From Serinus canaria (lineage: Eukaryota; Chordata; Aves; Passeriformes; Fringillidae), in contig NC_066326.1 in the NCBI RefSeq assembly GCF_022539315.1, forward strand, positions 6,960,601 through 7,024,600: DNA of 64,000 nucleotides. The letters run 5' to 3'. The notes beneath the pieces were generated by a model. The model searched no databases and was not told the DNA's origin. It worked only from the letters and a program-made list of their open reading frames with translations. Each line of letters begins with the position of its first letter. The first letter of the stretch is position 1. Both the position numbers and the translations under genes were made by a program. This document shows positions 60,801 through 64,000 of this stretch, in pieces.

Positions 60801-63041
60801 TGGCCATTTGTGCTGCTCCAGTGCCCCATCCCAGCTGAGATCCAGCCCTTCTTTGGAGCCTGAGCCCTGGCTCTTTTCTCATGCTCTCAGCTGTGATCAT
60901 TTGCCTGGGACAGCTGCTGGGACTGACTTAATGCAGTTCTGTACTCATCAAAGGCACTCATCAAGGCTGGAGGCTTTTTGGCTTCTTGGCTGCTTCTGTC
61001 AGTAGTTCCTATTAACACTAATGGAAATCACACTCTTGGCATCAGCAGCACAGCACCCCCTGTGTTGTGCTCTGCTGTCTGACAGGAGTGAAATTGTGGG
61101 GGTAATTCCTTCTGCATCACACAGAGATTTTACTGCAAGGGGTCTTGCTGTCACTTCATATATACTGTGCCAGCTTAATGTTCTGTTATTTTCTTTCTTG
61201 GGAAGAGCCTGTAAAGCTGGAGTTTGGTGGGGGTTAATGCTCGTTCTCAGGCACCAAGAATAAGGGAAGAAAAGTCTTTTTTTTAATTCCAGCCTTTGAC
61301 ACAGTGCTTCAGAGGCTTTCCCTGTGGCCCTCCATAGCTACAGGGTATGTTGCTTCCTCTTCAGCAGCAGCCCCTGAGCAGGAAATGCAGCCTCTGTCAC
61401 CCACCCAAATGTCAGCCTGTAGGCAAAGAGGATTTGTGCACAGCTTAGCAGAGGGCTCAGCTACCAGCCCCATTCAGAAATCTCCTTGGTCTCCCAAACA
61501 GGCTGAGGGTGCCTTGCTCTTACTGACTTACGTTGTGCAGGCTCTAGGTTGCTCAAGATAAGCATCTTTATTCTATCATGTTCTTGCTGTTAGCCTGCAG
61601 TGTGGCAAAGGCTTCTGTCTTTCCTTGGTTTTTTTTCCTGATGTTATCTTCAGTTTCTTTGCTTCTACATTGTACCAGGAAGAATTGGGATTTGCTTTGC
61701 ATGTTTAAAGCACATTTCTGTAAAAAATGTCTAAGGAATTAATCTCAAAGCTCAAAAATAGTACATGGTTTGTAAAGAAGTAATCACAGTTCAAAAGATT
61801 AAAGGAAATAAAAATTTCTATTTGCCACCTAAATTGAAGGGGAGCTTTAGTGTATCCTGGGAGATAGCATCAGAGAGAAAAGTTAAATTGCAAAGACAGA
61901 CATCAACTAGAAGGAGTGACTTGTGCCCAGCAATTCTGCATTCAGGTTTGGGGAACTTTGCTCCTCATAAACACTTAGACTTTTAGAGAGTGAAGGCAAA
62001 AGTATCTTCTCCCAGACTGGAACTGATGGGTAGGGATGCTGAAGTTCTCAAGTGACTTCTGTTGCCAACTTCCCTGGCATTTTTTTCCCAATATTTCCTA
62101 GTGAGGAAGATTTTATTGCTGATTTTGTTTGCTACAGCATGCATAATGTCTGACTTTCTGAGCCCACAGCCAGGGTTTCAGCTGGAGCCTGGCAGCTTTC
62201 TCTGCTGCGTGGGTCAAGCCAAGTGCTGAAACCTGGCTGGCAATGAGTTGGAGGTGGAACAAAGTTTCCCACCAGTTTGTCCTTCTCTTGTCAGTGTGGG
62301 CAGGATACTTGCCCACTCAAGAAACCATTGTATGTAAAACTCTAAAGTTTGGAAACTGCAGACGAGGAGGGGCTGGATGGCAATGTGTCATTGGCATTGC
62401 TGGAGAAAGCCCTGCCAGTCTGCAATAAAAGAGAACAGGCTTGTTTGTGCTGCTTTTGGCATTTCCCCGTTGTGCACGTCCCAGCCTGGCCCAGCTTTCT
62501 GGACAAAACCTGCTTGGTCACAGTTCAGCCTGGTCCCTCTTCTTCATGATGTTTTGAGGCCAGAGGAGCTGCATGAGCCAGAGCAGCTGGTACCTGGCAT
62601 CACCTGCCTCGACCTGCGCACCCCGTGGGCTCCCTGCCCATCTTCCAGCGTGCCTCATCCAGCTGCCAGGGAAGCTGGCTGCTGATATTCCAGAGGGCTG
62701 GGAAAGCTTTTGTCTCTGAGACAACTGTCAATCAGGGCTGCCTGTTCTGGAGCAGGCTGTGTGGGCCCCCTCTGCAGTGTGTGTCATGCCAGAGGAGAAG
62801 CCATTGCTGGCTTGTGCTGGTGCTGGCCCAGCAATCAGCACCAGGAGTGAAACTCCAAGCTCCTTTCATTCAGATTTTTTGGGGCATTTTCAGGTAAGTG
62901 ACTGCATTCCCACATCCTGAGTTCTACAGCTTTTCTTTAAGCAGTATTTAAGATTGGTGTTTTTCCTTCCAATTTCTGTGGGTACCAGTTATCTCTAATT
63001 CTTCAGCGTAGGCTGAGGCTTCTAATAGGAATGTTTGAGTT

Positions 63042-63058
63042 AAAAAAAAAAAAAAAAA
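63042..63058. repeat. A17 homopolymer
   Basis: Uninterrupted run of 17 A with no recognisable retroposon upstream. Confidence 0.9.
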
Positions 63059-63290
63059 GGCAATCCATGCTGTAGGCTGAGGTGAGGTGGGATTGTCTGT
63101 GCATGTACAGCATAATGTGAGATCTGTTTTATGGGATCAGAGTAACATGGAGTACTGTGGCTCAGCTGCCACCAAGCTCTGGGATTTGCCACCTGCTTCC
63201 AGGACATAGCTCGCTCCTCACACTTATTGGGAGGAGGAAAATGAGAGTATTGATTCAATGCATTGTGCTCATTTGGGGAGCTGATTTTAA

Positions 63291-63304
63291 TTTTTTTTTT
63301 TTTT
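63291..63304. repeat. T14 homopolymer
   Basis: Uninterrupted run of 14 T followed by GTGTGTGG. Confidence 0.88.
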
Positions 63305-63542
63305 GTGTGTGGTTTTGACTGTTATGAGTGAGTGTTAGGAATGATCTCCTGCAGGGCTCCTAGAAGCAGAAGGGAAGCTCCAGGATAAAGAATGCTGTAG
63401 GCAAATGCTAGCACAGCTGTCTTGTATGAAGAATAATTTCATTTTGTCTTCTCCTCTTTCTGTATGCCCACGTGTTTTTCTGCTCCTACAAGCACTCCTC
63501 TGAAATGATATCCTTCAGTTCTGCAGTAGTTTTCTGCTTTTT

Positions 63543-63556
63543 GGGGGGGGGGGGGG
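63543..63556. repeat. G14 homopolymer
   Basis: Uninterrupted run of 14 G, bounded by TTTT and TTCAAC. Long G runs are far rarer than A/T runs in vertebrate DNA and can form quadruplexes. Exact length is often unreliable in assemblies. Confidence 0.88.
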
Positions 63557-64000
63557 TTCAACTTGAAATCTTAATGTGTAGACAAACTCATTGCCTGATG
63601 TAGCAACAGGCAATTCTTCCCTCCTGCTCCTTGGGACTGTGTTCTGTTCTCTTTGTGCACAGCCTGCTCTCCTCCCTCCTCCTGGACTTTTTAGCCACTG
63701 CAAGGTAGTGTAAGACATACAGGAAATCTGAATTTTGCGCTTGGACAACATATTCTGGGGGTGTGTTGAAGAGGATATTTACTCCATCTGTTACATCCCC
63801 TTCTGCTGCAGGTCACTGTCCTTGTAGCATCAGCTTGCAATTCTTCTGCACAACCCACAGCAAATGAGGAGCAGAGACAGCTCATCTGATGGGAAGAGGA
63901 TAGCAGGGGGCTCTGACCCTCCCAGCAGAAATTCACAGAGCTCATCATTCACTCAAAGCCTATAAAATTATTCTGCCTCAAGCCCAAAGCAGAAAAATGA

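Larger units (their letters stand above)
48341..64000 (+). other. CADPS: CADPS intron 1, continuing beyond window
   Basis: No exon, RNA gene or intact mobile element recognised. The plus strand appears rich in T and G compared with A and C, as expected for a transcribed strand. Contents are a 25-bp-stem hairpin at 53,586-53,639, microduplications at 54,697-54,745 and 55,594-55,637, a G/T-rich patch at 57,761-57,822 and homopolymers at 63,042-63,058, 63,291-63,304 and 63,543-63,556. Confidence 0.75.

Noticed and set aside
61285..61320. CCTTTGACACAGTGCTTCAG, resembling an FDTVLQ reverse-transcriptase motif
   Set aside because: Only a few codons match and no LINE sequence continues on either side.
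36126..64000. Search for CADPS exon 2
   Set aside because: No frame encodes the ISKQQLQ start of the next exon or the FLNGETQIVADEAF block, so exon 2 lies beyond the window.

Overview
This is vertebrate nuclear DNA, very probably from a bird. Two things show it. A 3'-terminal CR1 LINE fragment at about 31,346-31,547 ends in the degenerate ATTCTAT-type tail typical of avian CR1. The only gene recognised is the first coding exon of CADPS (calcium-dependent secretion activator 1, CAPS1), a neuronal and endocrine dense-core-vesicle priming factor. The species cannot be named from the sequence.

Layout. Positions 1 to about 35,330 are AT-rich intergenic DNA upstream of CADPS. No convincing protein-coding exon was found there. 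It contains microduplications, perfect palindromes, homopolymer runs, one CR1 fragment (31,346-31,547) and a solo-LTR-like element (32,149-32,449) with TG...CA ends and near-identical 6-bp flanks. A minisatellite-like GGACA-rich block (35,333-35,468) leads into a CpG island (about 35,430-36,150). The island holds a GC-box cluster that is also a G-quadruplex motif, a possible REST half-site pair, and CADPS exon 1 (start codon 35,745, donor after 36,125).

Positions 36,126-64,000 are the 5' part of CADPS intron 1. Exon 2 was not found, so the gene continues beyond the right edge. The intron holds a C-rich CTGCC repeat just after the donor, a palindromic CRE, a probable ancient LINE fragment (48,010-48,340), further microduplications and a perfect 25-bp-stem hairpin (53,586-53,639).

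From the known vertebrate gene order (PTPRG-FEZF2-CADPS-SYNPR), the left side is expected to lead toward SYNPR. That is inference, because no SYNPR sequence is present here.

No bacterial-type system, CRISPR array, tRNA, rRNA or intact mobile-element coding region was seen. Most open frames look like chance ORFs or CpG-island artefacts. The items most worth checking are the 25-bp hairpin, the solo LTR with a splice-bounded segment just beside it, the start-overlapping upstream ORF, and the weak exon 1 donor.
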